Source: Desulfobulbaceae bacterium UBA5611 (GTDB lineage: Bacteria > Desulfobacterota > Desulfobulbia > Desulfobulbales > Desulfocapsaceae). Taken from it: a DNA stretch of 5,341 nucleotides. The position numbers and the translations under genes are program-made. Under the pieces are notes generated by a model. It did not search any database. It was given only the letters and a program-made list of their open reading frames with translations, and had not been told where the DNA came from. Shown here piece after piece: positions 1 to 5,341 of the stretch. Position 1 is the first letter of the stretch; every line of letters starts with the position of its first letter. The stretch spans positions 1 to 5,341 of the forward strand of contig DIKT01000028.1 of assembly GCA_002424635.1 (NCBI GenBank). Direction: 5' to 3'.

Positions 1-6
1 GCATCC

Positions 7-35
7 AAGACAGCCGGGAAAGATGGGCTGTCTTT
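7..35 (+). terminator. Probable intrinsic terminator of an upstream gene
   Basis: A perfect 9-bp stem (AAGACAGCC at 7-15 with GGCTGTCTT at 26-34) encloses a 10-base loop. The 3' arm runs into TCTTTG, a short U-rich tail on the + strand only. This is the shape of a rho-independent terminator for a gene that ends to the left of the window. The tail is short, so termination may be weak or shared with the next hairpin. Confidence 0.5.
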
Positions 36-46
36 GAAGCGGCATA

Positions 47-98
47 AGGGGCCGTAATAAAATATGCAGAAAAAGCACTGCTTATTTTAACGGCCCCT
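47..98. repeat. Long imperfect inverted repeat (hairpin)
   Basis: The arms AGGGGCCGT (47-55) and ACGGCCCCT (90-98) pair over 9 bp. After a two-base AA bulge (56-57), TAAAATA (58-64) pairs with TATTTTA (83-89). Past a T-T mismatch (65/82), GCAG (66-69) pairs with CTGC (78-81), leaving an 8-base loop. That gives 20 base pairs in 52 bases, far more than expected by chance. The 3' arm ends at base 98, the T of the TAAA -35 element of the flagellin promoter, and is followed by a broken T-rich stretch (ACTTTTCT). It could be a second, bidirectional terminator, a dispersed palindromic repeat, or a regulatory site. Confidence 0.65.
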
Positions 99-125
99 AA
101 ACTTTTCTCTTCACTCTGACGAGAA
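98..125 (+). promoter_or_regulatory. Sigma-28 (FliA)-like promoter of flagellin 1
   Basis: TAAACTTT (98-105) matches seven of eight bases of the enterobacterial FliA -35 consensus TAAAGTTT. GACGAGAA (118-125) matches six of eight bases of the -10 consensus GCCGATAA. The gap after TAAA is 16 bases, one more than the usual 15. The same eight -35 bases recur in front of the second flagellin (5180-5187), and both promoters sit about 90-95 bases before their start codons, which supports the call. The weaker -10 and longer spacer suggest lower strength than the 5180 promoter. Confidence 0.55.
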
Positions 126-131
126 GTGAGT

Positions 132-144
132 TACCTGCGAGGTA
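132..144 (+). other. Small hairpin near predicted mRNA 5' end
   Basis: TACCT (132-136) and AGGTA (140-144) form a 5-bp stem around a GCG loop. With the -10 element ending at 125, transcription should start near 131-133, so the hairpin would sit at the very 5' end of the flagellin mRNA. Hairpins at that place can protect transcripts from 5'-dependent decay. It could equally be a small dyad operator or chance. Confidence 0.3.
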
Positions 145-206
145 CAACACAAGAGACCAACATTATGTTTGTAGCTGATTGAAACGACGCCGAATTATTA
201 TTTCAC

Positions 207-212
207 GGAGGA
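207..212 (+). promoter_or_regulatory. Ribosome binding site of flagellin 1
   Basis: GGAGGA lies nine bases (from the GGAGG core) before the ATG at 221. It fixes that ATG as the true start. The frame is open back to a TTG at 179, but that start would add 14 very basic residues before the conserved flagellin N-terminus and has no comparable ribosome site. Confidence 0.85.
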
Positions 213-220
213 TTCACAAA

Positions 221-1642
221 ATGGCACTTACAATCAATACAAACGTTCCATCATTAAATGCTCAACGTAATCTTGGTAAATCACAAAATGATCTGTCCCG
301 CTCCATGCAGCGGCTTTCTTCCGGCCTGAGGATCAACTCGGCTAAAGACGATGCGGCCGGCTTGGCTATTTCCGACCGGATGACTTCCCAGATCCGGGGA
401 CTCAATCAGGCGGCCCGCAATGCTAACGACGGTATCTCCCTGGCCCAGACGGCGGAAGGCGCCCTCCAGGAAACCACCAATATCCTGCAACGGATGCGCG
501 AGCTAGCCGTTCAGTCAGCAAATGATACCAACACCGAAAGTGATCGTAATTCCCTGCAGGCTGAAGTCAGCCAGTTGCAGGCGGAAATGAATCGTATTGC
601 TGAAACCACTCAGTTCAACGGTAAAAACCTGCTCGATGGCACCATGGTCGGCGCGACTTTTCAGGTCGGAGCCAATGCCGGCGTCAATCAGACTATCACC
701 TTTGATATCGCCAGTGCCAAAACGGCCGACCTGGGTATGATCGGTACCACCATTACCGCCCCTAACGGTACCGCTGTTGTGGGCACCACCGTTACCAGCG
801 CCCTGCTTGATGGTGAATTGACCGTCAATGGCAACGATGTGGCCGCCAGTGCTTCCGGTTCTGCTCAAGATATCGCCCAAGCGATCAATGATGCCAGTGG
901 CACCGATATCGCTACCGCCGTTAATGCACAGGCATTTAATTTTACTGAGGTGACACTGGCTGTGGATGGCGGTGGTGTGGTAACCGGTACCTTCACTTTG
1001 TCCATTGGGTCCACCGATATCATCCTCGACGCAACAAATACTGCCGATGGTGCCACAGTCACTGCGGATGATGTTATAGCGGCTATTACTCTGGATGGCA
1101 CTTACAGTGCCGCGCTCGATGCAGACGGTAAAATTGTAATCAGCAACTCTGATGGTGCGGCCATGACCATTGCAGAGACTAATATAGGTAATGCTGGCGA
1201 AGGTTTTACTGATAGCGAGTTAGGTACCTTTCAGGGCTCCATTTCTCTGGACAGCAGCGCCGATATTGTTTTTAGCGGTACAGGACTGATCAAAACCGGC
1301 CTGAGCACCGTTGGTCTTGCCACCACCACTATAGATCAGGTGGATATTTCCACCCGTCTTGGTGCCTCCATCGCCTTAGCCAGTGTTGATGCGGCTCTGG
1401 CTACGATTGATGAAATGCGTGGTGAGCTGGGCGCGGTGCAGAACCGTTTTGAATCAACCATTGCCAACCTGTCAAACGTGGCCGAAAATCTGTCGGCCGC
1501 CCGCAGCCGGATTATGGATGCCGATATTGCCCAGGAGACCTCGGCTATGACCAAGAACAACATCCTGCAACAGGCCGGGGTCGCGATCCTGGCCCAGGCT
1601 AACCAGACGCCGCAATTGGCGCTGCAATTATTGCAGGGATAA
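221..1642 (+). CDS. fliC: Flagellin (flagellar filament subunit)
   Basis: This 473-residue protein is a complete flagellin, exported by the flagellar type III system and polymerised into the filament. The N-terminal D0/D1 region spans about residues 1-140, beginning MALTINTNVPSLNAQ with SSGLRINSAKDDAAGLAISDR soon after. The segment around R91, L95 and Q98 (QRMRELAVQSAN) matches the Salmonella FliC stretch that builds the protofilament contact and is seen by TLR5. The C-terminal D1/D0 helices run from about 375 to 473, with the hallmark SRIMDADIAQETS and the end ALQLLQG. The middle (about 141-374) is the variable surface part; residues 197-240 resemble a Flagellin_IN motif. That middle is rich in Thr, Ser and Asp, has no Arg and only three Lys, so it is strongly acidic and offers many O-glycosylation sites. 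The protein has no Cys, Trp or His. It has its own sigma-28-like promoter and terminator, so it is probably monocistronic. The start is set by MALTINTN and the GGAGGA site. Confidence 0.97.
   Translation: MALTINTNVPSLNAQRNLGKSQNDLSRSMQRLSSGLRINSAKDDAAGLAISDRMTSQIRGLNQAARNANDGISLAQTAEGALQETTNILQRMRELAVQSANDTNTESDRNSLQAEVSQLQAEMNRIAETTQFNGKNLLDGTMVGATFQVGANAGVNQTITFDIASAKTADLGMIGTTITAPNGTAVVGTTVTSALLDGELTVNGNDVAASASGSAQDIAQAINDASGTDIATAVNAQAFNFTEVTLAVDGGGVVTGTFTLSIGSTDIILDATNTADGATVTADDVIAAITLDGTYSAALDADGKIVISNSDGAAMTIAETNIGNAGEGFTDSELGTFQGSISLDSSADIVFSGTGLIKTGLSTVGLATTTIDQVDISTRLGASIALASVDAALATIDEMRGELGAVQNRFESTIANLSNVAENLSAARSRIMDADIAQETSAMTKNNILQQAGVAILAQANQTPQLALQLLQG
743..796 (+). repeat. 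Short direct repeat inside flagellin variable region
   Basis: GGTACCACCATTACC (743-757) and GGCACCACCGTTACC (782-796) agree at 13 of 15 bases and encode GTTIT and GTTVT (residues 175-179 and 188-192). Such Thr-rich repeats are common where flagellin surface domains grow or shrink. It may also be only codon bias on a Thr-rich stretch. Confidence 0.4.
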
Positions 1643-1662
1643 AAATAAAGCTCAGCAACCAC

Positions 1663-1706
1663 TAAAATAGCTGGTCCGGTCGATGATCATACCAGCTATT
1701 TTATTT
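1663..1706 (+). terminator. Intrinsic terminator of flagellin 1
   Basis: A perfect 13-bp stem (TAAAATAGCTGGT at 1663-1675 with ACCAGCTATTTTA at 1691-1703) encloses a 15-base loop, and the 3' arm plus following TTT form the U-rich end. It starts 21 bases after the flagellin stop codon. The A-rich left arm makes it able to act in both directions. It should separate flagellin mRNA from the glycosyltransferase gene downstream. Confidence 0.85.
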
Positions 1707-1846
1707 AATCCGGCTTTTGCTTACCGACCAAATTTATTTCAATTATTGATTTTAATTAACAGGGACTGTTTTTGAGAGAATGCGGCCGTTCTCTTTGCCA
1801 TTTTACATAACCCTGACTAGTCAACCTTTTCCAAGGCCTTACATTC
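1707..1846 (+). other. Gap before the glycosyltransferase gene
   Basis: This AT-rich stretch must hold the promoter of the next gene if the terminator at 1663-1706 is effective, yet no convincing promoter is visible. A sigma-28-like pairing (TTAA at 1705-1708 and ACCGACCA at 1723-1730, 14 bases apart) and a sigma-70-like pairing (TTGCTT at 1717, AATTAT at 1741) are both poor. A weak hairpin, GAGAGAA (1774-1780) with TTCTCTT (1789-1795) and one G-T pair, surrounds an 8-base loop and could be a leader structure. Confidence 0.3.
1833..1836 (+). promoter_or_regulatory. Weak ribosome binding site of the TPR-GT41 gene
   Basis: AAGG sits ten bases before the ATG at 1847. It is short and distant compared with the flagellin sites, consistent with an enzyme needed in far lower amounts than filament subunits. 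No better site or start lies nearby in this frame. Confidence 0.5.
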
Positions 1847-4800
1847 ATGACAATTGATGCCAATGCACAGCAACCCGGGACTCCGACTCTGGCACAGGAA
1901 CTTCAGCAGACAGTAGCACAAGTTCTGCTGCAAGCTGACAGTCATCGCCGTGCTGGACAAACCCAGGCAGCCGAACATCTGTATAAGGCTATTCTCGAAA
2001 TACAACCAGAACACCCGGCTGCTAATTACAGCCTTGGTCTTTTATCGATAGCGGCACAACAATCTCAAGACGGGCTATCCTATCTGCGGACAGCGGTATC
2101 TGCAGATCATCGGTGCGAACAGTATTGGCTGACTTATATCGATGCCCTGATTCAAGCCGAGCAGATGGATGAAGCCTGCCAGGTCCTGGAATTGGGACGG
2201 TGGCATGGAATAAAAGGGGCTGTTGTTGAAGAACTGGCGGGACGTCTGAAGGCTCATCACCAGAAAACGCCGTCAACATGCAGCACCCGGGAACAGGCCA
2301 CAACCGACTTGACGCCAACGCTTATCAATAAAGAAGAAACACCGCCATCAAAAGTTTCCTGTATTAAGGCCGGCAAAGGACTTTCCCGCCAGGATGTCAA
2401 TAAATTAGCCCACCTGCAGCGCAAAGGGCGAACTGCGGCGATAGAAACTTTTGCCAGAGATCTCACCAGACGTTTTCCAACTCATGGCCTTGGCTGGAAA
2501 ACTTTGGGTGCCGTATTGGATAAGCAGGGTCTGGTTGATCAGGCATTGCAGGCCATGCAAAAGGCGGTGAATTTATTGCCGGAAGATTCTGGAGTCCATA
2601 ACGATTTTGGTCTCCTCCTTTATAAAAAAGGGCAACTGACTGCAGCAGAAGGTCAATTTGGCATAGCCCTGAGGATCAAACCTGATCTCACGGCAGTCAT
2701 GTGCAACCTGGGCAATCTCTTACGCGCTCAGGGTCGGCTTGTCGAGTCCGAGGAAATTTTACGTCGGGCCATCAAGATAGAAGCTAATGCGCCCTTGTAT
2801 AATAATCTTGGAGCCACTCTCCTGGAAATAGGTCGAATTATCGAAGCCGAAGCCTGTTTCCGTCGTGCTCTTAATATCAGCCCCGGCTTTGCACTGGCCC
2901 ATATCAACATCGGCGTCTGCCTGCGCAAGCAAGGTCGGCTGACTGAAGCCATAGAGCAACAGCGGCGCGCTGTGAAACTTGAACCGCATAACACGGAACA
3001 ACTCAGCAACCTGCTGTTTACGCTGAACTATTCAACCAACTCTGCCGATTTCCTGCTCGAAGAAGCGCGGAAATATGGCCGGATAGTAAGGATGAAAGCA
3101 AAAGAGCCGCTTACTTCATGGCAATGTCCCGCCCAGCCTGACCGCTTGCGCGTTGGTCTCATTTCAGGCGACCTCTATAATCATCCGGTAGGCTTCTTCC
3201 TGGAAAGTATTCTTGATAAACTTGGTTCCGATCGTCTTGAGTTGATTGCCTACCCCACTAATCCAAAGGCCGATGATCTGACTGGCCGCATAAAGAAAAA
3301 CTTTAGCGCCTGGAAGCCTTTGTTTGGCATGGGCGATGAAGCTGCCGCCCGTATGATTCAGGCCGACGGCGTCCATCTTCTTCTCGATCTCTCGGGTCAT
3401 ACCTCTCACAATCGCCTGCCTATGCTGGCCTGGAAACCGGCACCAGTTCAGGCAAGTTGGCTCGGATATTTTGCTACTACCGGGGTGACAGAGATAGATT
3501 TTTTTCTGGCAGATGAAGTGGGCGTGCCTGAAGCCCAGAAGGAAAATTTTACTGAAGCCTTATGGTATCTACCTGATACCCGGCTATGCTTCAGTGCCCC
3601 CGAGGCTGACCTGCCTGTGACTTCTTTGCCCGCCTTGACAAACGGACACATCACCTTCGGCTGCTTCCAGTTATTGACTAAAGTCGGGGACGAGGTCCTG
3701 AAGGTCTGGAGTACCATTCTCACGGCCCTGCCTGAGGCCCGGCTGCGCTGGCAATGCGCTCAGTTTGGTGATCCGGCGGTCGTCAAGCAGCTTTTTGAAC
3801 GCCTGCAAAGCAGTGGCATCGACCCAGAACGGGTGACGGTCCACGGCACTATGCCCCGGTTAAGTTATTTGGCTGCCCATGCCGAGGTTGATCTGATCCT
3901 CGATACCTTCCCCTTCCCCGGCGGCACCACGACCTGTGAGGCACTGTGGATGAGCATACCCACCTTGACCCTGGCCGGTGATTCTCTGCTGTCGCGTCAG
4001 GGGGCCAGTTTGCTCACAGCAGCCGGACTGAGTGAATGGGTGACCACCAACACCAATGACTATATTGAAAAAGCCATTTCCATGGCAAGCGATCTTAACC
4101 GATTGGCAATACTGAGAGCAGGATTGCGAGCCCAGGTACTTGCCTCACCGCTTTTTGACGCCCGGAAGTTTGCCAAAAACCTGGAGGAAGCGTTGTGGGG
4201 GATGTGGCAAAAAAAGCAACCTTCGGAAGGACTCCTGGCGCCTATAAAGCGGAATAACATGGAAAAGGTAACAACAACCGAAGAAAAACCGGTCATGAAC
4301 TTTTTCAATCCCGTCTTCTGGGGAACCAGCAATCCGGAACGCTTCACTGATTTGATGCGTCAGGCCGCCGAGCTGACGACAGCCTATCATTTTGGCGACA
4401 ATATGTTTCTGTTCCAACGTAACAACTCGATGCTTAATGATCAGGCCTTTATGCAGTCCTGGGAACAAAACGCCCTTACCCCGCCTGACCGGACGATTAT
4501 CTGGCGTCGCTATATTTTGACGATGGCTGGCTTTCATTGCCGGCATCTGGAAGGTGATTTTGTCGAATGCGGCGCCTATCAAGGCGTAGGGGCCAAAACG
4601 GTTATTGATTATCTGGGCGGAAAAGACTTTGAGAAAACGTTCTGGCTGTATGACATTTTTGAACACAATGAAAAAATGGTGAACCATTCCATGCAGGCCC
4701 ATGGACCTAAGCTGCACAGCCAGGTCGTTAAACGCTTTCAAGACTACCCTAACGTAAAAATTTTTAAAGGTTTTTTGCCTGAGGTCCTGGAACAAGGATG

Positions 4801-5029
4801 CCCTGAGAAGATCGCTTATCTCCACCTTGACCTTAATCAGGCCCCAGCGGAGATTGCGACCCTTGATGCTCTTTTCGACCGGGTCGTACCAGGTGGCATG
4901 ATCATTCTCGACGATTATGAGATGGTCTTTTACCGTGCCCAGAAATTAGCGGAGGATACCTGGTTTGAGAAACGCGGATACAAAGTATTTCCATTACCGA
5001 CATCTCAAGGATTTATCATTAAAAGATGA
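1847..5029 (+). CDS. TPR–GT41 O-glycosyltransferase fused to TylF-type O-methyltransferase
   Basis: This 1060-residue cytoplasmic protein has three modules and no signal peptide or membrane segment. TPR repeats cover about residues 23-124 (three) and 180-384 (six), split by a Ser/Thr/Pro-rich linker (about 125-180). The GT41 (O-GlcNAc transferase/SPINDLY-like) catalytic region runs from about 433 to 790. Its RLRVGLISGD start is followed by NHPVGFF with His446 at the place of human OGT His498; later come PAPVQASWLGY, Lys612 at the place of human Lys842, and the nucleotide-sugar-binding stretch DTFPFPGGTTTCEALW (from 686). After a linker with Met805 and Met817, residues about 817-1060 match TylF/MycF/NovP-type SAM-dependent O-methyltransferases: EGDFVECGAYQG (902-913) is the SAM-binding loop, while Asp995 (HLDL) and Asp1022-Asp1023 (LDDYE) fit the family's metal ligands. 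It ends in QGFIIKR. All key residues are present, so both activities look intact. Lying between two flagellin genes, it is probably a flagellin Ser/Thr glycosyltransferase, with TPRs binding the flagellin and the C-terminus perhaps methylating the sugar. Donor sugar and target are inferred, not shown. Confidence 0.9.
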   Translation: MTIDANAQQPGTPTLAQELQQTVAQVLLQADSHRRAGQTQAAEHLYKAILEIQPEHPAANYSLGLLSIAAQQSQDGLSYLRTAVSADHRCEQYWLTYIDALIQAEQMDEACQVLELGRWHGIKGAVVEELAGRLKAHHQKTPSTCSTREQATTDLTPTLINKEETPPSKVSCIKAGKGLSRQDVNKLAHLQRKGRTAAIETFARDLTRRFPTHGLGWKTLGAVLDKQGLVDQALQAMQKAVNLLPEDSGVHNDFGLLLYKKGQLTAAEGQFGIALRIKPDLTAVMCNLGNLLRAQGRLVESEEILRRAIKIEANAPLYNNLGATLLEIGRIIEAEACFRRALNISPGFALAHINIGVCLRKQGRLTEAIEQQRRAVKLEPHNTEQLSNLLFTLNYSTNSADFLLEEARKYGRIVRMKAKEPLTSWQCPAQPDRLRVGLISGDLYNHPVGFFLESILDKLGSDRLELIAYPTNPKADDLTGRIKKNFSAWKPLFGMGDEAAARMIQADGVHLLLDLSGHTSHNRLPMLAWKPAPVQASWLGYFATTGVTEIDFFLADEVGVPEAQKENFTEALWYLPDTRLCFSAPEADLPVTSLPALTNGHITFGCFQLLTKVGDEVLKVWSTILTALPEARLRWQCAQFGDPAVVKQLFERLQSSGIDPERVTVHGTMPRLSYLAAHAEVDLILDTFPFPGGTTTCEALWMSIPTLTLAGDSLLSRQGASLLTAAGLSEWVTTNTNDYIEKAISMASDLNRLAILRAGLRAQVLASPLFDARKFAKNLEEALWGMWQKKQPSEGLLAPIKRNNMEKVTTTEEKPVMNFFNPVFWGTSNPERFTDLMRQAAELTTAYHFGDNMFLFQRNNSMLNDQAFMQSWEQNALTPPDRTIIWRRYILTMAGFHCRHLEGDFVECGAYQGVGAKTVIDYLGGKDFEKTFWLYDIFEHNEKMVNHSMQAHGPKLHSQVVKRFQDYPNVKIFKGFLPEVLEQGCPEKIAYLHLDLNQAPAEIATLDALFDRVVPGGMIILDDYEMVFYRAQKLAEDTWFEKRGYKVFPLPTSQGFIIKR

Positions 5030-5179
5030 GCACTGAAAAGTTTGCCGAACAAGATGAAATATTTCTCAAATATGACTGAACAAAGGATCTTGGTTAATAT
5101 CAGGGCCGGTGCAAACTACCTCAGACCTGCCTATGGCTGATGTATTTAAATAAAAGGTAAATTAATTCGCAATTATACC
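5030..5179 (+). other. Gap after the glycosyltransferase gene, no clear terminator
   Basis: I see no gene and no convincing intrinsic terminator here. Only small palindromes stand out, such as GAAATATTTC (5056-5065). Transcripts of the glycosyltransferase gene could therefore run on into the second flagellin leader, unless they end by Rho. Confidence 0.4.
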
Positions 5180-5206
5180 TAAACTTTTTAGTCCAGCAGC
5201 CGAAAT
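5180..5206 (+). promoter_or_regulatory. Sigma-28 (FliA) promoter of flagellin 2
   Basis: TAAACTTT (5180-5187), 11 bases, then GCCGAAAT (5199-5206) matches the FliA consensus TAAAGTTT-N11-GCCGATAA at seven and six of eight positions with exact spacing. Its -10 keeps the GCCGA core that the flagellin 1 promoter has only in part. Transcription should start near 5212-5214, giving a leader of about 80-85 bases. Confidence 0.85.
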
Positions 5207-5242
5207 AATTCAGGAAGGAAGCTCAGCAGTAAATTAAGACTC

Positions 5243-5258
5243 GGGCAAGGAAACGCCC
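5243..5258 (+). promoter_or_regulatory. GGA-loop hairpin, candidate CsrA site in flagellin 2 leader
   Basis: GGGC (5243-5246) pairs with GCCC (5255-5258) and presents the loop AAGGAAAC, which contains the ANGGA core that CsrA/RsmA proteins bind. A second AAGGA forms the Shine-Dalgarno at 5286-5290, 39 bases on. A hairpin site upstream plus a second site over the Shine-Dalgarno is the arrangement known for the Bacillus subtilis hag leader, where CsrA blocks flagellin translation. No csrA or fliW gene is in view, so this is a motif-based inference. Confidence 0.45.
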
Positions 5259-5285
5259 ACATGTATCCAACCAACCATATTCAAG

Positions 5286-5292
5286 AAGGAAG
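5286..5292 (+). promoter_or_regulatory. Ribosome binding site of flagellin 2
   Basis: AAGGAAG ends three bases before the ATG at 5296, with the AAGGA core five bases away. It supports that ATG as the start and overlaps a possible CsrA-binding GGA. Confidence 0.75.
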
Positions 5293-5295
5293 ATC

Positions 5296-5341
5296 ATGGG
5301 ACTCACAATTAACACCAACGTAATGTCTCTCAATGCCCAAC
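5296..5341 (+). CDS. Flagellin, 5' end only (cut by window edge)
   Basis: Only 15 codons are visible, reading MGLTINTNVMSLNAQ. This is the D0 N-terminus of a flagellin and agrees with flagellin 1 (MALTINTNVPSLNAQ) at 13 of 15 residues. It has its own sigma-28 promoter and Shine-Dalgarno site, so it should be a second filament subunit. Whether it is full length, and how its surface domain compares with flagellin 1, cannot be told from this window. Confidence 0.9.
   Translation, partial: MGLTINTNVMSLNAQ

Noticed and set aside
179..220. In-frame TTG start upstream of the flagellin ATG
   Set aside because: It would add 14 Arg/Lys-rich residues not found on flagellins, and GGAGGA is well placed for the ATG at 221.
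515..880. 121-codon open frame on the - strand within the flagellin gene
   Set aside because: It is opposite well-conserved flagellin coding sequence and has no recognised motifs.
1622..1636. CTGCAA-TTA-TTGCAG dyad at the end of the flagellin coding region
   Set aside because: It encodes the conserved LQLLQ end of flagellin, and a much stronger terminator follows, so a separate role is not supported.
1648..1657. AAGCTCAGCA shared with 5219-5228
   Set aside because: A single 10-base match in a 5.3-kb window with no conserved flanks is likely chance.
1705..1730. Possible sigma-28 promoter for the glycosyltransferase gene
   Set aside because: TTAA and ACCGACCA fit the consensus poorly, are 14 bases apart, and overlap the terminator tail.
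4145..4825. 226-codon open frame on the - strand
   Set aside because: It lies opposite the conserved end of the GT41 and methyltransferase regions, shows no recognisable domain, and is a shadow of that gene.
5100..5145. Stretch recalling a c-di-GMP (GEMM) riboswitch (GGTGCAAACTACCT)
   Set aside because: Only a few short words match. The paired stems and the tetraloop/receptor layout are not there, and it lies upstream of the sigma-28 promoter, so it would not be in that flagellin's mRNA.

Overview
The window is part of a flagellar filament locus read entirely on the + strand. It holds one complete flagellin gene (221-1642), one large gene for a fused glycosyltransferase-methyltransferase (1847-5029), and the first 46 bases of a second flagellin gene (5296 onward, cut by the window edge). 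The flagellin type, the sigma-28-like promoters and the clear Shine-Dalgarno sites suggest a motile Gram-negative bacterium. A Desulfobacterota (former Deltaproteobacteria) or gammaproteobacterial host is my best guess from the style of the flagellin, glycosyltransferase and terminators. That placement is tentative because the window has no phylogenetic marker.

Layout: bases 1-220 carry no gene. They hold a terminator-like hairpin (7-35), a long imperfect inverted repeat (47-98), a sigma-28-like promoter (98-125), a small hairpin close to the predicted transcript 5' end (132-144), and a strong ribosome binding site (207-212). Flagellin 1 follows and ends at a 13-bp-stem intrinsic terminator (1663-1706). 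After a 204-base gap comes a 1060-residue protein with nine or so TPR repeats, a GT41 (O-GlcNAc transferase/SPINDLY-type) catalytic region, and a C-terminal TylF-type O-methyltransferase domain. The 266-base gap after it carries a very good sigma-28 promoter (5180-5206), a GGA-loop hairpin resembling a CsrA site (5243-5258), a Shine-Dalgarno site, and the start of flagellin 2.

How the parts may work together (inference): sigma-28 drives late expression of both flagellins. The TPR-GT41-methyltransferase encoded between them is a good candidate for the enzyme that O-glycosylates flagellin Ser/Thr residues before export, with its C-terminal domain possibly methylating the added sugar. Caulobacter FlmG, a TPR plus GT41-like flagellin glycosyltransferase, is an established precedent for the first two modules. 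The extra methyltransferase module and the placement between two flagellins are the most notable features. No sugar-nucleotide biosynthesis gene lies in the window, so the donor sugar cannot be told.
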